This document shows, one piece after another, positions 8,009 through 18,725 of a DNA stretch of 64,000 bases. A model generated the notes under the pieces. The model was given only the letters and a program-made list of their open reading frames with translations. It had not been told where the DNA came from and searched no databases. Within the stretch, counting starts at the first letter, position 1; every line of letters begins with the position of its first letter. A program made the translations under genes and the position numbers. Origin of the DNA: Rubripirellula amarantea (GTDB taxonomy: Bacteria > Planctomycetota > Planctomycetia > Pirellulales > Pirellulaceae); assembly GCF_007859865.1 (NCBI RefSeq), contig NZ_SJPI01000002.1, forward strand, positions 186,001 through 250,000, given 5' to 3'.

Positions 8009-8138
8009 TTTCGCTTTGTCGTTTGTCGCTGACTCACAACAACCGTCCCTGACTCGCCACAACGATTCCTCACACACCACGCCGTGACAAGCTGGTCGAT
8101 GACTCGTCGCTTGTGACGAACGACAAGCCGATCACTAG

Positions 8139-8168
8139 CCGCGAGTTTCCACCCGGCAAGACTCGCGG
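8139..8168. terminator. 8-bp perfect hairpin between convergent genes
   Basis: CCGCGAGT (8139-8146) and ACTCGCGG (8161-8168) form a perfect 8-bp stem with a 14-nt loop between the convergent NHL gene and RND permease gene. There is no long T-run, so intrinsic termination is only probable. Confidence 0.4.
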
Positions 8169-8199
8169 AAGGTAGCTTTTGAAACTTTGCCCGCGAATC

Positions 8200-11100
8200 C
8201 TACTCGTCGGTTTCGACCAACGAGAATCCCAGCGACTCGATCAAGTTCAGGTAGACCAAGTAGAACACCGGCACCAAGAATAGCACGAGGATGGTGGCCA
8301 GCATGAGCCCGAAAGCCAAGCTCGCCGCCATGGGAATCAGCAACTGAGCCTGAAATGAACGTTCCGTCAACAACGGCGCCAAACCGGCGATGGTTGTCAT
8401 ACTCGTGAGCAGAATCGGGCGAAACCGGCGTTGGCCAGACTCAACCAGTGCTTCGCGAATCGGGACCCCTTCGCGAACGCGTGCGTTGATGAAGTCGATC
8501 AACACGATCGAATCATTGACCACGACACCCGCCAAAGCCACGAGCCCAAACATGCTAAAGAGCGTCAATGGGATTCCCAGCAAAGCGTGTCCCCAGACCG
8601 CGCCGATCATGCCAAAGGGCACAATCATCAGGATCAACAAGGGTTGGATATAGCTGCGGAATTGAAGGACCAGCAATACAAACATCGCGACGATGGCGAC
8701 CGCAAAACCGATCAGCAAACTGCCGACCGACTCGTTACTTTGTTCCCGTTGTCCTTCCCATCGCACTGAGATGTCAGGGTATTGTTTCTGCAGATTGGGG
8801 ACAAAATCGCGTTGCAGTTCGCCAATGATCAAATCTGAATTCGCTTTGGTTTCGTCTAAGTCTGCTGAAATGGTGATCGAACGCATTTGGTCAACACGAT
8901 TGATCTCCGAGAAACCGCGGCTGAGTTCGACTTCGGCAAGTTCGGTGATCGGCCGCTGCGAACCGTCGGCGGCTTGAACACGAATTTCGCGGAAGTTGAC
9001 CAAGCTTTGGCGTTCTTCTTCGGGATAGCGAACCATCAATTTCACTTCGTGACGTCCGCGTTGCAAACGCATCACTTCGGCACCAAAGTAAACGTTGCGA
9101 ACTGTTTCACCCAAATCCGACGGTGTCACTCCCGTTGCCAAAGCGCGATCCTTCACGCGGAATTGGAATTCCCATTTGCCGGGCGTATTGTCGTCGGCAA
9201 TGTCATACACACCAGCAAAATCAGCCAAACGGGTTTTGACCGCCTCGGTTGCAGCTAACAGTTGATCGACGTTCTCACTCGGGGCCAGCAGTTTGAACTC
9301 GATCGCTTTCCCGCCGGGACCAACGCCGATGGTTCCAAAGGTGATTCGCTCGGCGCCGGGGATTTCACCCACTTCTTTTCGCCATGCAGAGATCAAGTCG
9401 TCGCTATGGACATTGCGGACTTCGGTGTCAAACAGTTCGACAAACACTTGACCCACGTGAGAACCGCTTCCGCCACCGCCAGCAGCGTTCTGCGTGTTCG
9501 TGATCGTCCCAAGGTCGCGATAGGTTAAACGGACGGGGCCATCGCCTTGCAGTCCTTCGAACTGATACGTTTCCTCGGGTGAAATACCCGTCTCTTCTGA
9601 ACGTTTTTTGGCAACCTGCTTGCTGATCTTGCGAATCGCTTCTTCGATTCGGCGCGTAGCACGATCGGTTTCGATAGCCGGAGTTCCGTCTGGAAACGAA
9701 ATGGTGGCTTGCAGGTTGTTGTTGTCCGTCTTCGGAAACAAGATCGACGGAACAACTCCACCACGTATCAACCCGAACGTGAAGATGAACATCGCAATCG
9801 CCATTGCGATCGGAATTGGTGGATGTTTCAGTGAGAACTTCAAGGCCGGCGTATAAACACGATTAACGATCCAGTCCAACCCCAAACTGGCGCGATCAGA
9901 AGCCCAATGAAGTGCGATTGCAAACGGACGCACCGGATAGGTCAGCACCGAGATCATACGAAAGAACCCGGTGTGCTTATGAGCTAAGTGCGTGGGCAGC
10001 ACAAAAATGCTTTCCCAGAGCGAGATCACCAGCATCGCGATAACCGCGAACGGAATCACCGCCATGAATTTGCCCATCACCCCCGACACAAAGAACATGG
10101 GGGAAAAGGCGATCACGGTGGTTGTCACCGAAGCCGCGACACTGCCCATCACTTCGACCGTTCCGTCGATCGCAGCTTGCCGCAGGGACTTGCCCATTTG
10201 TATGTGCGAATAAATGTTCTCGCCAATCACGATTGCATCGTCGACGACAATGCCGAGGGCCACCAAGAACGAAAACAAGCTGAGCATGTTCAGCGTCTGA
10301 TTTCCCCACGCCAGGAAGACACCGGCTCCCAGAATCGAGATCGGAATTCCCAGAGCGACCCAAAACGCGAGACGCATTTCCAAGAACAACGTCAGCACCA
10401 AGAACACCAGAATCAAACCTTGCGTGCCGTTTCGAAGCAACAGATTCAAACGTCCGCGCACTTCCGTGCTTGTGTCGCCCCAAACTTCGAAACGGTATCC
10501 CGGCGGTAGCGTTGTTTCAGCGACGTACTCACGCACTTGCTTGACCATGGCGAGCAAGTCTTCGGATTTGGTGCGGTCGACATTCACCACCATGGCGGGT
10601 TCGCCGTTGATCTCACCCACCGCCGTGATGTCTTGGAATTCGTCTTTGACTTCGCCCAGATCGCCGACTGTCAAAACCACGCCACCGGATTGAGTGACCA
10701 AGGGCAACTTTTGGATTTCTTCGCCAACGCGGCCTTTGTTTTTGGCCCTCAATAGGATCTCTTGGCCTTCCGCTTTGAGTTGTCCGCCGGGCAATTCGAT
10801 GTTTTGAGCTCGAATTAAGTTGGCGACTTGATCAAGGGACAAGCCATAACTGCGCAGTGTCGCCTCGGGAATTTCAACGTCGATTTGATACGGCCGCGAT
10901 CCCATGATCGAAGCCGACGAAACCGACGGCAACGTCAGCAGGTCGTCCCGAACGCTCTCGGCAACTTCTCGAAGGCGTAATTCCGATGATTCAGTGCGCT
11001 CGTTCGGCCCAACGACGCCAACGCGTATGGCTGCCTCACGAAAGGTGATTTGCTGAATCTGCGGATCTTCGGCAAGGGCGGGAAAGCTAGGAATACGATT

Positions 11101-11442
11101 GACCTCGCGGTCGATCTCGCTCATCACTTTCTGGACGTCTTTGACATCGCTGCGCAGTTCCGCCAACACATAACCGGAACCTTCGCGAGCGATCGACGTA
11201 ACTTTCTTAATGCCATCGATGCTGCGAATCGCTTCTTCGATCTTTTGGCAGATAGCTTCTTCACTGTCTTTAGGAGTCGCGCCGGGGTACGGCACCGTCA
11301 CCATTACGATTTCGAGCTCGAAAGCAGGAAAGACCTCGCGACGCATGTTGTAGAGCGAAAATCCGCCCATCAACATTAGCGCCAGCATCAACACATTCAT
11401 TCCGGGAGCGTTGGTGATCGCCCATGATACGGCTTGTTTCAT
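8200..11442 (-). CDS. RND-family efflux permease (AcrB/HAE1-like)
   Basis: A 1080-residue inner-membrane proton-driven transporter of the RND superfamily. It has the twofold repeat: TM1 at the N-terminus, a large periplasmic loop, TM2-6 around 335-480 (FLVALGIVVDDAIVIGENI contains the expected acidic relay), a second periplasmic loop, and the C-terminal TM block with LAGVVVNDSIVLIDFIN near 1000. It partners with the adaptor encoded just upstream; start and stop overlap as ATGA at 11441-11444, so translation is coupled. No outer-membrane channel gene is in the operon. Substrate is unknown; export of drugs, lipids or metals are all possible. Confidence 0.93.
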   Translation of the reverse strand: MKQAVSWAITNAPGMNVLMLALMLMGGFSLYNMRREVFPAFELEIVMVTVPYPGATPKDSEEAICQKIEEAIRSIDGIKKVTSIAREGSGYVLAELRSDVKDVQKVMSEIDREVNRIPSFPALAEDPQIQQITFREAAIRVGVVGPNERTESSELRLREVAESVRDDLLTLPSVSSASIMGSRPYQIDVEIPEATLRSYGLSLDQVANLIRAQNIELPGGQLKAEGQEILLRAKNKGRVGEEIQKLPLVTQSGGVVLTVGDLGEVKDEFQDITAVGEINGEPAMVVNVDRTKSEDLLAMVKQVREYVAETTLPPGYRFEVWGDTSTEVRGRLNLLLRNGTQGLILVFLVLTLFLEMRLAFWVALGIPISILGAGVFLAWGNQTLNMLSLFSFLVALGIVVDDAIVIGENIYSHIQMGKSLRQAAIDGTVEVMGSVAASVTTTVIAFSPMFFVSGVMGKFMAVIPFAVIAMLVISLWESIFVLPTHLAHKHTGFFRMISVLTYPVRPFAIALHWASDRASLGLDWIVNRVYTPALKFSLKHPPIPIAMAIAMFIFTFGLIRGGVVPSILFPKTDNNNLQATISFPDGTPAIETDRATRRIEEAIRKISKQVAKKRSEETGISPEETYQFEGLQGDGPVRLTYRDLGTITNTQNAAGGGGSGSHVGQVFVELFDTEVRNVHSDDLISAWRKEVGEIPGAERITFGTIGVGPGGKAIEFKLLAPSENVDQLLAATEAVKTRLADFAGVYDIADDNTPGKWEFQFRVKDRALATGVTPSDLGETVRNVYFGAEVMRLQRGRHEVKLMVRYPEEERQSLVNFREIRVQAADGSQRPITELAEVELSRGFSEINRVDQMRSITISADLDETKANSDLIIGELQRDFVPNLQKQYPDISVRWEGQREQSNESVGSLLIGFAVAIVAMFVLLVLQFRSYIQPLLILMIVPFGMIGAVWGHALLGIPLTLFSMFGLVALAGVVVNDSIVLIDFINARVREGVPIREALVESGQRRFRPILLTSMTTIAGLAPLLTERSFQAQLLIPMAASLAFGLMLATILVLFLVPVFYLVYLNLIESLGFSLVETDE

Positions 11443-13412
11443 CAGTGGTTCTCCCCGTCATCAGCAGAATCGACAGGCGGGCTCACAAGGGCTTGAGCTT
11501 GAACCAGCTTGGTAGCGACAGTGGCAATTTTAGATTGAATGGTCGTTGAATTTTCGTTGATCGAATCGGATTCTTGATCGTCCCGCGTTCGCGAATTTCC
11601 TTGCACCTGAACTGCGTTGTCTTGATTCGTCGTTGCCGCTTCGTCTTGTTTCAATTGAGCTCGCGCGGGCAGGAATTCGCCGTCCACGGTTCCGATTGGC
11701 GAAACGACAACCATCGCACCGGGCTTCAAATTGTCTCCGGTGACCTCGCAAACCCAAAGCCGATCCTCGCCACCAACTTCAGGAGCAAAGAACGTTGGCT
11801 TGTTTTCGGCGATCAGTTTTAAGTTGGCTATCGACAAGGAATCCACCGGAGTCACTCCTGATTCCACCTGGACCCGGCCTGCCACCCATTCGCTGGCGAC
11901 AAAACCATCCTCCGACTCGGCGATCGTTTCCTCGGTCAGGTCCGAAGCATCGGTCGCGCCCTCATCGTTATCAGCTTCGGCAGTGGTGTCTTCGGTCGTA
12001 GTAGCTTCGGCCGTGGTGTCTTGAACGCTCGCGTCTTTCGCACCCGTATCGCTGACCGACTTGGTTGGCGGTTGCAGGACCGATTCGTCCGGAGTGAAGT
12101 GGTAGACACGATTACCAGGTTGCATTGCCTGAGCGGGAATCACTACCAACGGCGTTTTGGGATCGATGAACAATTTGACTTGAACGTACATGCCGCGAAC
12201 CAACGCGGGTGCTGACGGATCGAAACGCTCTTTCCCATCTTTGCCAATCGTTTGTCGCGGCTTATCAACCACCACTCGCACGGGAACGGTGCGAGTTTCA
12301 GAGTCCAGCCCAATGCCGTTGTAGGACAGCAGTTTGCCGTTCCAACGGTAGATCACGCCATCACGTCCGGACAATTCGTATTCGATGACCGCTGGCGTTT
12401 CAGGCAACTCGTAACCGCGAGCCGCCTCGTCAACCGATGTGCCCTTTTGGTCAAGGATCCAATAGAGCTGGTCCATTCGCAAACTCGACGCTACTTCCAC
12501 TTTGGATGTGTCGTCGATCACCACCAAGGTCGTTCCGCGGGCAACAAATGTATTCAAGTCGGCTTCTTCGGCCGCGATCACACCTTCAATCGGAGCTCGG
12601 ATTTGCGTTCGCTCAAGATTCACCTCTGCGCCGCGTAGTTGAATCTGAGCCAGTCGCTCCGATGCTTCCAGTCGCGTACGTCGCTGTTTGAGCAAGTCGA
12701 GTTGATTTTCTTGGCTGATCAACGTTTGGGTTGCCGTCAGCACTGACTTTTCGGCTTGTTCCAAGTCAGCGGCCGTGCCAAATCCAGGTGGCAACGATTG
12801 TTGACGTTTGAACTCTCGTTGCTGTAGGCGGATGTCGTCTTTGGCAACTTCAATAAGACGCTGCGCGTTGGCCATTTCCTGGTCGAGTTCTTTCAACGAC
12901 TGATAGGCTTGTTCTTTTTGACGCGTGAGTTCTTCGACTTGCAGTTCGTAATCGGTGGCGTCAATTTTCATCAGCAATTCGCCCTCTTGGACGTACTGAC
13001 CCGTTTCACACTTCTCCGATTTAAACACGACTCGACCCGCGACTTCGGCCGCCACGCGAGCTTCGCGGTAAGGTATGACCGTTCCATCGACGTCCAAGTT
13101 GAGCTTAGCGCCGGTTTCTTCTAGCGACATCAAACGCTCGACTCGCACCGGCGCAAGCGCTTTCATTCGGCCCGTCCGCGTGACATCAAGTGGCGGACGT
13201 TTTTCCGGTTCAACGGTTCCCAACGCCCACACCGCCGCCGCGGCCACGCCCAGCAATAGCAAAGGAACGACGACGTTGACGAATAGAGTCGAGCCTCTTG
13301 AGCCGCGTTTGAATCGATTGCTATCGGTTTTGATATCGATCGTGGGCAGCTTGTCCGATTCATCGACTTCGCGGACGCTCGAAGCGGGAGGAGGATTAGA
13401 CATAGATTTCAA
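11442..13412 (-). CDS. RND periplasmic adaptor (HlyD/MFP family), enlarged
   Basis: The membrane-fusion partner of the RND permease. After a short cytoplasmic stretch there is one TM segment (LFVNVVVPLLLLGVAAAAVW), then the lipoyl-like half (VAAEVAGRVVFKSEKCETGQ), a long coiled coil (about 150-250), the second lipoyl half (RAPIEGVIAAEEADLNTFV) and beta-barrel regions. At 656 residues it is much longer than typical adaptors (about 350-420). The excess is mostly a Thr/Ala/Glu/Asp-rich low-complexity insertion at about 11890-12060, plus an acidic/Asn-rich C-terminal tail. It sits 9 bp after the tetR stop codon, consistent with one operon. Confidence 0.9.
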   Translation of the reverse strand: MKSMSNPPPASSVREVDESDKLPTIDIKTDSNRFKRGSRGSTLFVNVVVPLLLLGVAAAAVWALGTVEPEKRPPLDVTRTGRMKALAPVRVERLMSLEETGAKLNLDVDGTVIPYREARVAAEVAGRVVFKSEKCETGQYVQEGELLMKIDATDYELQVEELTRQKEQAYQSLKELDQEMANAQRLIEVAKDDIRLQQREFKRQQSLPPGFGTAADLEQAEKSVLTATQTLISQENQLDLLKQRRTRLEASERLAQIQLRGAEVNLERTQIRAPIEGVIAAEEADLNTFVARGTTLVVIDDTSKVEVASSLRMDQLYWILDQKGTSVDEAARGYELPETPAVIEYELSGRDGVIYRWNGKLLSYNGIGLDSETRTVPVRVVVDKPRQTIGKDGKERFDPSAPALVRGMYVQVKLFIDPKTPLVVIPAQAMQPGNRVYHFTPDESVLQPPTKSVSDTGAKDASVQDTTAEATTTEDTTAEADNDEGATDASDLTEETIAESEDGFVASEWVAGRVQVESGVTPVDSLSIANLKLIAENKPTFFAPEVGGEDRLWVCEVTGDNLKPGAMVVVSPIGTVDGEFLPARAQLKQDEAATTNQDNAVQVQGNSRTRDDQESDSINENSTTIQSKIATVATKLVQAQALVSPPVDSADDGENH

Positions 13413-13421
13413 AAGAAAAGT

Positions 13422-14123
13422 TTATAGTTGAGGTGGGGCGACTACGCCGTGACTTTTAGTGTGAGCCAGCGCCGAAAGTGTCACCGCTGATATATGCTCG
13501 ACCAAGGTTTCGATGCTGAAGTGCTTCTTCCGTTCAGTCGCTGGGATCAAAATCTCAATCACTTTGGCGCCGAACTTGTGATAGACGCACTGGCCCACCA
13601 CGCTCAGCGCTAATTGGTCGATCACATGTTCGTCGACGGCCTCGGTGGTGAGGTCATGCAACGAACGTTTGAGCCTTTGAAAAAGTGGCTGAAAAAATTC
13701 ACGGATCAATTCGTCAAAGACCGGGGTTGGATTTTGCATCTCTCGCATCATCAACTGCGACTCCCAACCCGTTGGGTCATCAGCGAGAATGCGTGACAAC
13801 AGGGTGCGCACGATGGCTCGAAGAACTTCGGTGGGATCAGACAATTCTGATTGAGGTGTCGGAAATCGACGTTCGCGGGAATCTCGGATTCCCCGGATCA
13901 CTTCGCGATAGAGCCCCATCTTGTCACCAAAGTAGTATCCCACCGAGGCAATGTTGACGCCGTCGGCCGCCGCGCAGATTTCTCGTACGGTCGCTCGGTC
14001 GTAACCAGATGACGCAAAGACGGGCCCCGCGGCTTCTAGCAAGCGAGTACGGGTATCAAAATCGGACTCCGTGACCGCTGTGTCGCTCACGGGAGGGGTA
14101 GGCTGGGAAGCCGGGCTGGTCAT
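13422..14123 (-). CDS. TetR/AcrR-family regulator, CecR-like
   Basis: A 233-residue repressor with an N-terminal helix-turn-helix (TVREICAAADGVNIASVGYYFGDK region, residues about 44-70) and a C-terminal ligand domain resembling the CecR/YbiH type (ESQLMMREMQNPTPVFDELI). First gene of an apparent tetR-adaptor-permease operon, so it probably represses its own operon and is released by a pump substrate (inference). Palindromic boxes sit 15 bp upstream of its start. ATG at 14123 gives a 17-residue Thr/Pro-rich leader before the HTH domain. Confidence 0.9.
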   Translation of the reverse strand: MTSPASQPTPPVSDTAVTESDFDTRTRLLEAAGPVFASSGYDRATVREICAAADGVNIASVGYYFGDKMGLYREVIRGIRDSRERRFPTPQSELSDPTEVLRAIVRTLLSRILADDPTGWESQLMMREMQNPTPVFDELIREFFQPLFQRLKRSLHDLTTEAVDEHVIDQLALSVVGQCVYHKFGAKVIEILIPATERKKHFSIETLVEHISAVTLSALAHTKSHGVVAPPQL

Positions 14124-14137
14124 GCATTGCCCTTTGA

Positions 14138-14171
14138 AAACGGTTTAAACAGTTGTTTAAAACAATCGTTT
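14138..14171. promoter_or_regulatory. Candidate TetR operator, clustered AAAC-GTTT boxes
   Basis: Three near-palindromes follow one another directly upstream of the tetR start: AAACGGTTT (14138-14146), AAACAGTTGTTT (14147-14158) and AAACAATCGTTT (14160-14171). TetR-family operators typically lie next to the regulator's own start. The binding assignment is inference. Confidence 0.45.
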
Positions 14172-14200
14172 GAATTGGCCGATTTGTCAAGTCAGCCGTT

Positions 14201-14782
14201 TTACGCAAGTTTGCGTATCGCTTCGGGAAGAGCTTCGCACTCCAGTTCAAAAACGCGTGCGGCGAGCGTGTCCGCGGTATCCGTTTGCTCGACACGACAG
14301 CTCTTTTGCAACACGATCGGGCCGTTGTCGTATTCGTTGTCGACATAATGAACGGTACAACCACTGACCTGGACCCCGCGGTCGATTACGGCTTGGTGGA
14401 CACGATGGCCGTACATTCCTTCGCCACCGAACGCCGGTAATAGCGAAGGGTGGATGTTGATGACTTTCCGCTCAAATGCCTTCGGGATCAGAACGTGTTT
14501 TAGGAAGCCTGCCATCACGACCAATTCGGCGCCTGATCCGGCGCAAGGATCGAACATCGCGTGTGAGTACTCATACGGATCGCGATGCTCGGACTTGCGA
14601 ACAACCAGCGTTGGGATCTTTGCTTCTCGGGCAACGTTCAGGCCTTTGACGGTACCGCTACTGCTGATGACCAGTTTGATGTCGATGGGCAAATCGTGCT
14701 TATCGCGATGGTGAATCAGGTTCGCCAGTGTTCGACCGCTGCCGCTTAAGAACACTGCGATGGGCAGATGTGCTTTCGACAT
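14201..14782 (-). CDS. purN: Phosphoribosylglycinamide formyltransferase PurN
   Basis: Transfers a formyl group from 10-formyl-tetrahydrofolate to GAR in purine synthesis. The 193-residue length is standard. Visible signatures: the nucleotide/GAR loop FLSGSGRTLANLI near 12-24, the catalytic segment INIHPSLLPAFGGEGMYG (Asn-Ile-His-Pro) near 108-125, and the downstream HYVDNEYDNGPIVLQ containing the catalytic Asp. Its ATG overlaps the ileS stop as ATGA at 14781-14784, so the two are probably translationally coupled. The last codons end 78 bp from the tetR start. Confidence 0.95.
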   Translation of the reverse strand: MSKAHLPIAVFLSGSGRTLANLIHHRDKHDLPIDIKLVISSSGTVKGLNVAREAKIPTLVVRKSEHRDPYEYSHAMFDPCAGSGAELVVMAGFLKHVLIPKAFERKVINIHPSLLPAFGGEGMYGHRVHQAVIDRGVQVSGCTVHYVDNEYDNGPIVLQKSCRVEQTDTADTLAARVFELECEALPEAIRKLA

Positions 14783-17700
14783 CAGTTCACCACTCGCTTG
14801 ACGTACACATGACCGTATTCCGCTTCAATGGCGTCTACCGATTCGATGACTGCAAGTGAAACGGAGTTCGCCAGCGTTTCGTTAGCGATCATTTCATTGT
14901 GTTCGTTGACCGCTGCGGACACTTCGTCGTCGCTGGTCGAGACACCAATCTCAATACGGTCAAGGTATTCGCATTCGATTGCCTTGCGTTGATTTTGAAC
15001 GGTGCGAATGATGTCTTTGGCGATGCCTTCGCGGCGAAGTTCATCGGTGACTTCGGTATTGAGCACGACGACGCACTTCAAACCTTGCGCGGCTGCCCAA
15101 CCTTCGCGAGCTTGCAAACGTACTTCGATGTCCTGATCGTCCAGAACAATCGGCCCATCTGGCAACTCGATCGTGACGCTGCCGTCTTTTTGCATCGATT
15201 GCAAGAGAGCGTTCCCATCGGCGTCGGCCAATGCCTTCTTCACCGCTGGAATGTTCTTGCCAACCTTGGGGCCAAGTCGTTTGAAGTTCGGCACCACCAA
15301 GTACTTCACGTATTCATCGCCCTCGGTGGTGTACTCGACAGCTTTGACATTCAGTTCTTCGCGTACCAACGCATCGTGTTGCCTGAGCCAATCCACATGA
15401 GTGTCATCGGTAAGCACCACTTCCACGCGAGACAACGGCAAGCGAACCTTCAATTTTGCTTCCGCCCGCGCCGCCCGGCCAAGCGAAGCAATTTCGCGAA
15501 GCACATTCATCGACGCCGAAAGTGTCGGGTCGATTCGCGTAGGATCCGATACCGGATAATCGCAAAGGTGAACGCTCTTAAGCACCTTGTCGCCGAACGG
15601 TTCCGACAGGCTTTTCCATAGGGTTTCGGACAAGAACGGAACAAACGGCGCGATCAATTTGGAAACTTCGATCAACGTTTCGTAGAGTGTCCAGTAAGCG
15701 TCGAGCTTGTCTTGGGAATCCGTTTCCTTAGCCCAGAAGCGATCGCGCGATCGCCGTACGTACCAATTGCTAAGTCCGTCGACCAAACTCGTGATCGCTT
15801 TACAAGCGTTGTAGTTATCCAACGCATCCATACGTTCGGTAACAACGGCAACGGTGGAGCTTAGTTCGGAAAGGATCCAACGATCAATCTCGCTACGCTC
15901 GGACGCGTCGCGATATTGAGGCGACGATGCGAGTGATTCAGGCGATAAATTTTCATCCGCCCCGGTTGCCGTGGTCGGGTCAAAGCCATCGATCTCGGCG
16001 TAGATCGTCAAGAAGCTGTAAACGTTCCAAAGTCGCAACAAGAACTCGGGGATCGAATCTTTAATGGACTGTTCGGCATAGATGATCGAGCTCCATGGCG
16101 GCTGGTTGGCAAAGAAGTACCAACGCAGAGCATCAGCACCATAGCGATCAAAGATTTCGTCTGGGCTGCGATAGTTGCGAAGGCTCTTTGACATCTTGCC
16201 AACAAGTCGTTTGAACTTCTTGCCGGGATGCTTCGCCTGTTCCTCTTCGGACAACACCATCGTGCCGTCTTCTGCTTCGTACCATTGAGACAACATCAGG
16301 CCGAGCACGATGCAATTACGAAATGGGTGCGGGTAGTCGGCGACAACCCCAAGCTCTTTCTTGCTGGTTCCCTTCTTGCCGAACAACATCGTGCTGATCG
16401 CAAGTTGGCTGTAGAACCAACCGCGGGTTTGATCCAAGGCTTCGCTGATGAAGTCGGCTGGGAATTGGTCCTCGAACCGATCGGCATTTTGATGCGGGTA
16501 ACCCCACTGAGCGAACGGCATCGCGCCGCTGTCGTACCAGCAATCGATGACTTCGGTAACGCGGTTCATTCGTGCGCCCGGAGCGAACGGCGAATCATAG
16601 GTGACTTCGTCGATGTATGGTTTGTGAACACGCAGGTCGTCAACCAGTTCGGGATTAGCGGCTTTCGCCTTCGCCCAAACTTCGGTTCCTTGGATGCCGG
16701 GTTTGGCGAGCAGTTCGTCATAACAAGAAATGGCTTCCTGCTTGCCCGTTTCGCTGCAGGTCCAAATGGGAAGCGGCGTGCCCCAGAAACGTTCGCGAGA
16801 CAAAGCCCAATCAACGTTTGATTCCAGGAAGTTACCGAAGCGGCCATCTTTGATGTGATCGGGCTGCCAGCCAATCTTGGCGTTGTTGGCAAGCATTTCG
16901 TCCTTGAACTCAGTTGTCCGAATGAACCAACTGCGACGAGGATACTGGATGAGCGGGTCTTGATCGGCTCGCCAACAAAACGGGTATTCGTGCAGGTATT
17001 GTTCGAGCAACAACAGTCGACCGGATTCTTTGAGCTCACGCGAGATCGGCTTGTCGGCGTCTTTCACCCAGACGCCCTTCATGGACGCGAACTCATCGGT
17101 GAACTTTCCATCGGGACCGACTGCGCAAAGTAGTTCGGGAGCATCGCCATCAACAAATCGCTTTTGCTCCTCGATCAGCACGTCGTAGTCGACCTCACCA
17201 AACGCAGGAGCCTGGTGAACGATGCCGCTACCCGATTCCGTAGTGACAAAGTCAGCCGCAACGATCCGCCAGTACTTGGATGCTTCGCCACCCTCGACCA
17301 GCTTGCCGCTTGGGTCGCCAGTGGCTTTGACGTAGTTATCAAACGGTGGCGTGTAGCGTTGTCCGATTAGGGACTCGCCGCTGATCGTTTCGACAACTTC
17401 CAGTTCACGTTTGAGCTTCGCTGAAATGGTTTCCACCAGGGCCGACGCCATCACCAGCTCTTGGTCGGTTTCGGGATCTTTGCAGACGGCATAGTCGATC
17501 TTGCTCGGATGCACGGCCGCGTACATGTTGCTCGGCAACGTCCAAGGGGTGGTGGTCCAAACCACAAGTGAGCGACCGGGGTGGTCAACTAAAGGAAACA
17601 GCACATACACACTTGGGTCGGCGACTTCTCGATAGCCTTGGCCGACTTCACCAGCGGATAACGCCGTCCCACCTTGAGCCCACCACCACACGATCTTGTG

Positions 17701-18243
17701 ACCCTGGTACAGCAACCCTTGATCGAACAGTGTCTTTAGGGACCACCAAACGGATTCGACGTAGCTTTGGTGGTAGGTGACGTAGGCATCGTCCAAATCC
17801 ACCCAAAAGCCCAGTCGGCGAGTCAGCGTTTGCCACTGCTGCATGTATCGCCAAACACTTGCCTGGCATTTTTGAATGAAGGGTTCGATGCCGTAAGCTT
17901 CGATTTCTTCTTTGCTGTGAATCCCGAGCTCCTTACCGACTTCGACTTCGACGGGTAATCCGTGCGTGTCCCATCCGGCCTTGCGCTCGCATCGGTAGCC
18001 CTTCATCGTTTTGTAACGAGGAAACACGTCCTTGATGCTGCGGGTCAGGCAATGGCCGGGGTGCGGCATGCCGTTGGCCGTCGGCGGGCCTTCGTAAAAC
18101 ACGAACGAGGGCCCATCGGCGCGCCGTTGCAGCGACGCTTGGTAGATTTCATTCTCGTCCCAGAATTTTAGGATTTCCTCTTCGAGTTTAGGAAAACTGG
18201 GGCTACCGGAAGGGGCACGAAGGGGGCTGGCCGATGCGGGCAT
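14782..18243 (-). CDS. ileS: Isoleucyl-tRNA synthetase, eukaryote-like type 2
   Basis: Charges tRNA-Ile with isoleucine. Residue numbers from the chosen ATG at 18243 (1153 aa). The HIGH motif appears as HPGH in [18 protein letters not shown]; the KMSKS motif is [17 protein letters not shown]; the editing domain ([18 protein letters not shown]) lies between, and an anticodon-binding domain follows. Length and motif context fit the type 2 (eukaryotic/archaeal-like) IleRS, a group often naturally mupirocin-tolerant. The frame is open to 18384 but those 47 residues are basic and unlike any IleRS N-terminus. Upstream lies an 18-bp minisatellite. Confidence 0.95.
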   Translation of the reverse strand: MPASASPLRAPSGSPSFPKLEEEILKFWDENEIYQASLQRRADGPSFVFYEGPPTANGMPHPGHCLTRSIKDVFPRYKTMKGYRCERKAGWDTHGLPVEVEVGKELGIHSKEEIEAYGIEPFIQKCQASVWRYMQQWQTLTRRLGFWVDLDDAYVTYHQSYVESVWWSLKTLFDQGLLYQGHKIVWWWAQGGTALSAGEVGQGYREVADPSVYVLFPLVDHPGRSLVVWTTTPWTLPSNMYAAVHPSKIDYAVCKDPETDQELVMASALVETISAKLKRELEVVETISGESLIGQRYTPPFDNYVKATGDPSGKLVEGGEASKYWRIVAADFVTTESGSGIVHQAPAFGEVDYDVLIEEQKRFVDGDAPELLCAVGPDGKFTDEFASMKGVWVKDADKPISRELKESGRLLLLEQYLHEYPFCWRADQDPLIQYPRRSWFIRTTEFKDEMLANNAKIGWQPDHIKDGRFGNFLESNVDWALSRERFWGTPLPIWTCSETGKQEAISCYDELLAKPGIQGTEVWAKAKAANPELVDDLRVHKPYIDEVTYDSPFAPGARMNRVTEVIDCWYDSGAMPFAQWGYPHQNADRFEDQFPADFISEALDQTRGWFYSQLAISTMLFGKKGTSKKELGVVADYPHPFRNCIVLGLMLSQWYEAEDGTMVLSEEEQAKHPGKKFKRLVGKMSKSLRNYRSPDEIFDRYGADALRWYFFANQPPWSSIIYAEQSIKDSIPEFLLRLWNVYSFLTIYAEIDGFDPTTATGADENLSPESLASSPQYRDASERSEIDRWILSELSSTVAVVTERMDALDNYNACKAITSLVDGLSNWYVRRSRDRFWAKETDSQDKLDAYWTLYETLIEVSKLIAPFVPFLSETLWKSLSEPFGDKVLKSVHLCDYPVSDPTRIDPTLSASMNVLREIASLGRAARAEAKLKVRLPLSRVEVVLTDDTHVDWLRQHDALVREELNVKAVEYTTEGDEYVKYLVVPNFKRLGPKVGKNIPAVKKALADADGNALLQSMQKDGSVTIELPDGPIVLDDQDIEVRLQAREGWAAAQGLKCVVVLNTEVTDELRREGIAKDIIRTVQNQRKAIECEYLDRIEIGVSTSDDEVSAAVNEHNEMIANETLANSVSLAVIESVDAIEAEYGHVYVKRVVN

Positions 18244-18472
18244 GGTGGTCGTGGCGCTAGCGTGGCAAATAGGAAGGCGAGGACGGTCAATCACGAACGC
18301 GTGATTGTAGAGCGCAGCGGCCAATCGCCGTAGGCCGGCTAATCTGAGAAGCCACGCCGGGGCCGTTGGTTCGCGCGGAGCCAAAACGGTTCACGCTGAA
18401 CCAAAAGTAGCTCGTATCGCCCGAAACGAACAATCCGTGCCAAACTCGTTCGTGCGAGATTTCGCGGTACCC

Positions 18473-18580
18473 ATGACACTCGCGGTAGCCATGACGTTCG
18501 CCGTGCCTATGAAGTTCACCGTGCCCATGAAGTTCACCGTGCCCATGACGTTCACCGTGCCCATGACGTTCACCGTGCCC
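18473..18580. repeat. 18-bp minisatellite, 6 units
   Basis: Six head-to-tail 18-bp units starting at 18473, 18491, 18509, 18527, 18545 and 18563, consensus ATGACGTTCACCGTGCCC. Units 5 and 6 are identical and the array decays toward ileS. The period is a multiple of three, so both strands stay open in one frame (His/Gly-rich on minus, MTFTVP on plus), but neither has gene-like surroundings. Confidence 0.95.
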
Positions 18581-18725
18581 GGCCCTCGCAACCAGCGAGC
18601 TCAACCCAGGGGGCGTCGAAGCAAGCCAGCCCGCCCAGTGGTCACAACCGCCAGGGCCGCGGGCGCTTAGATGCTGGCTACTAGATGTTGGCTACGAAAC
18701 TGTCGCGGCCAAGAGCTTTTCAAAC

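Noticed and set aside
8270-8285. GTAGAAC sequence inside the RND gene
   Set aside because: No hairpin follows it, so it is not a REP copy but ordinary coding sequence.
14899-15621. 240-codon plus-strand frame opposite ileS
   Set aside because: Lies wholly inside ileS, and its sequence shows no family features.
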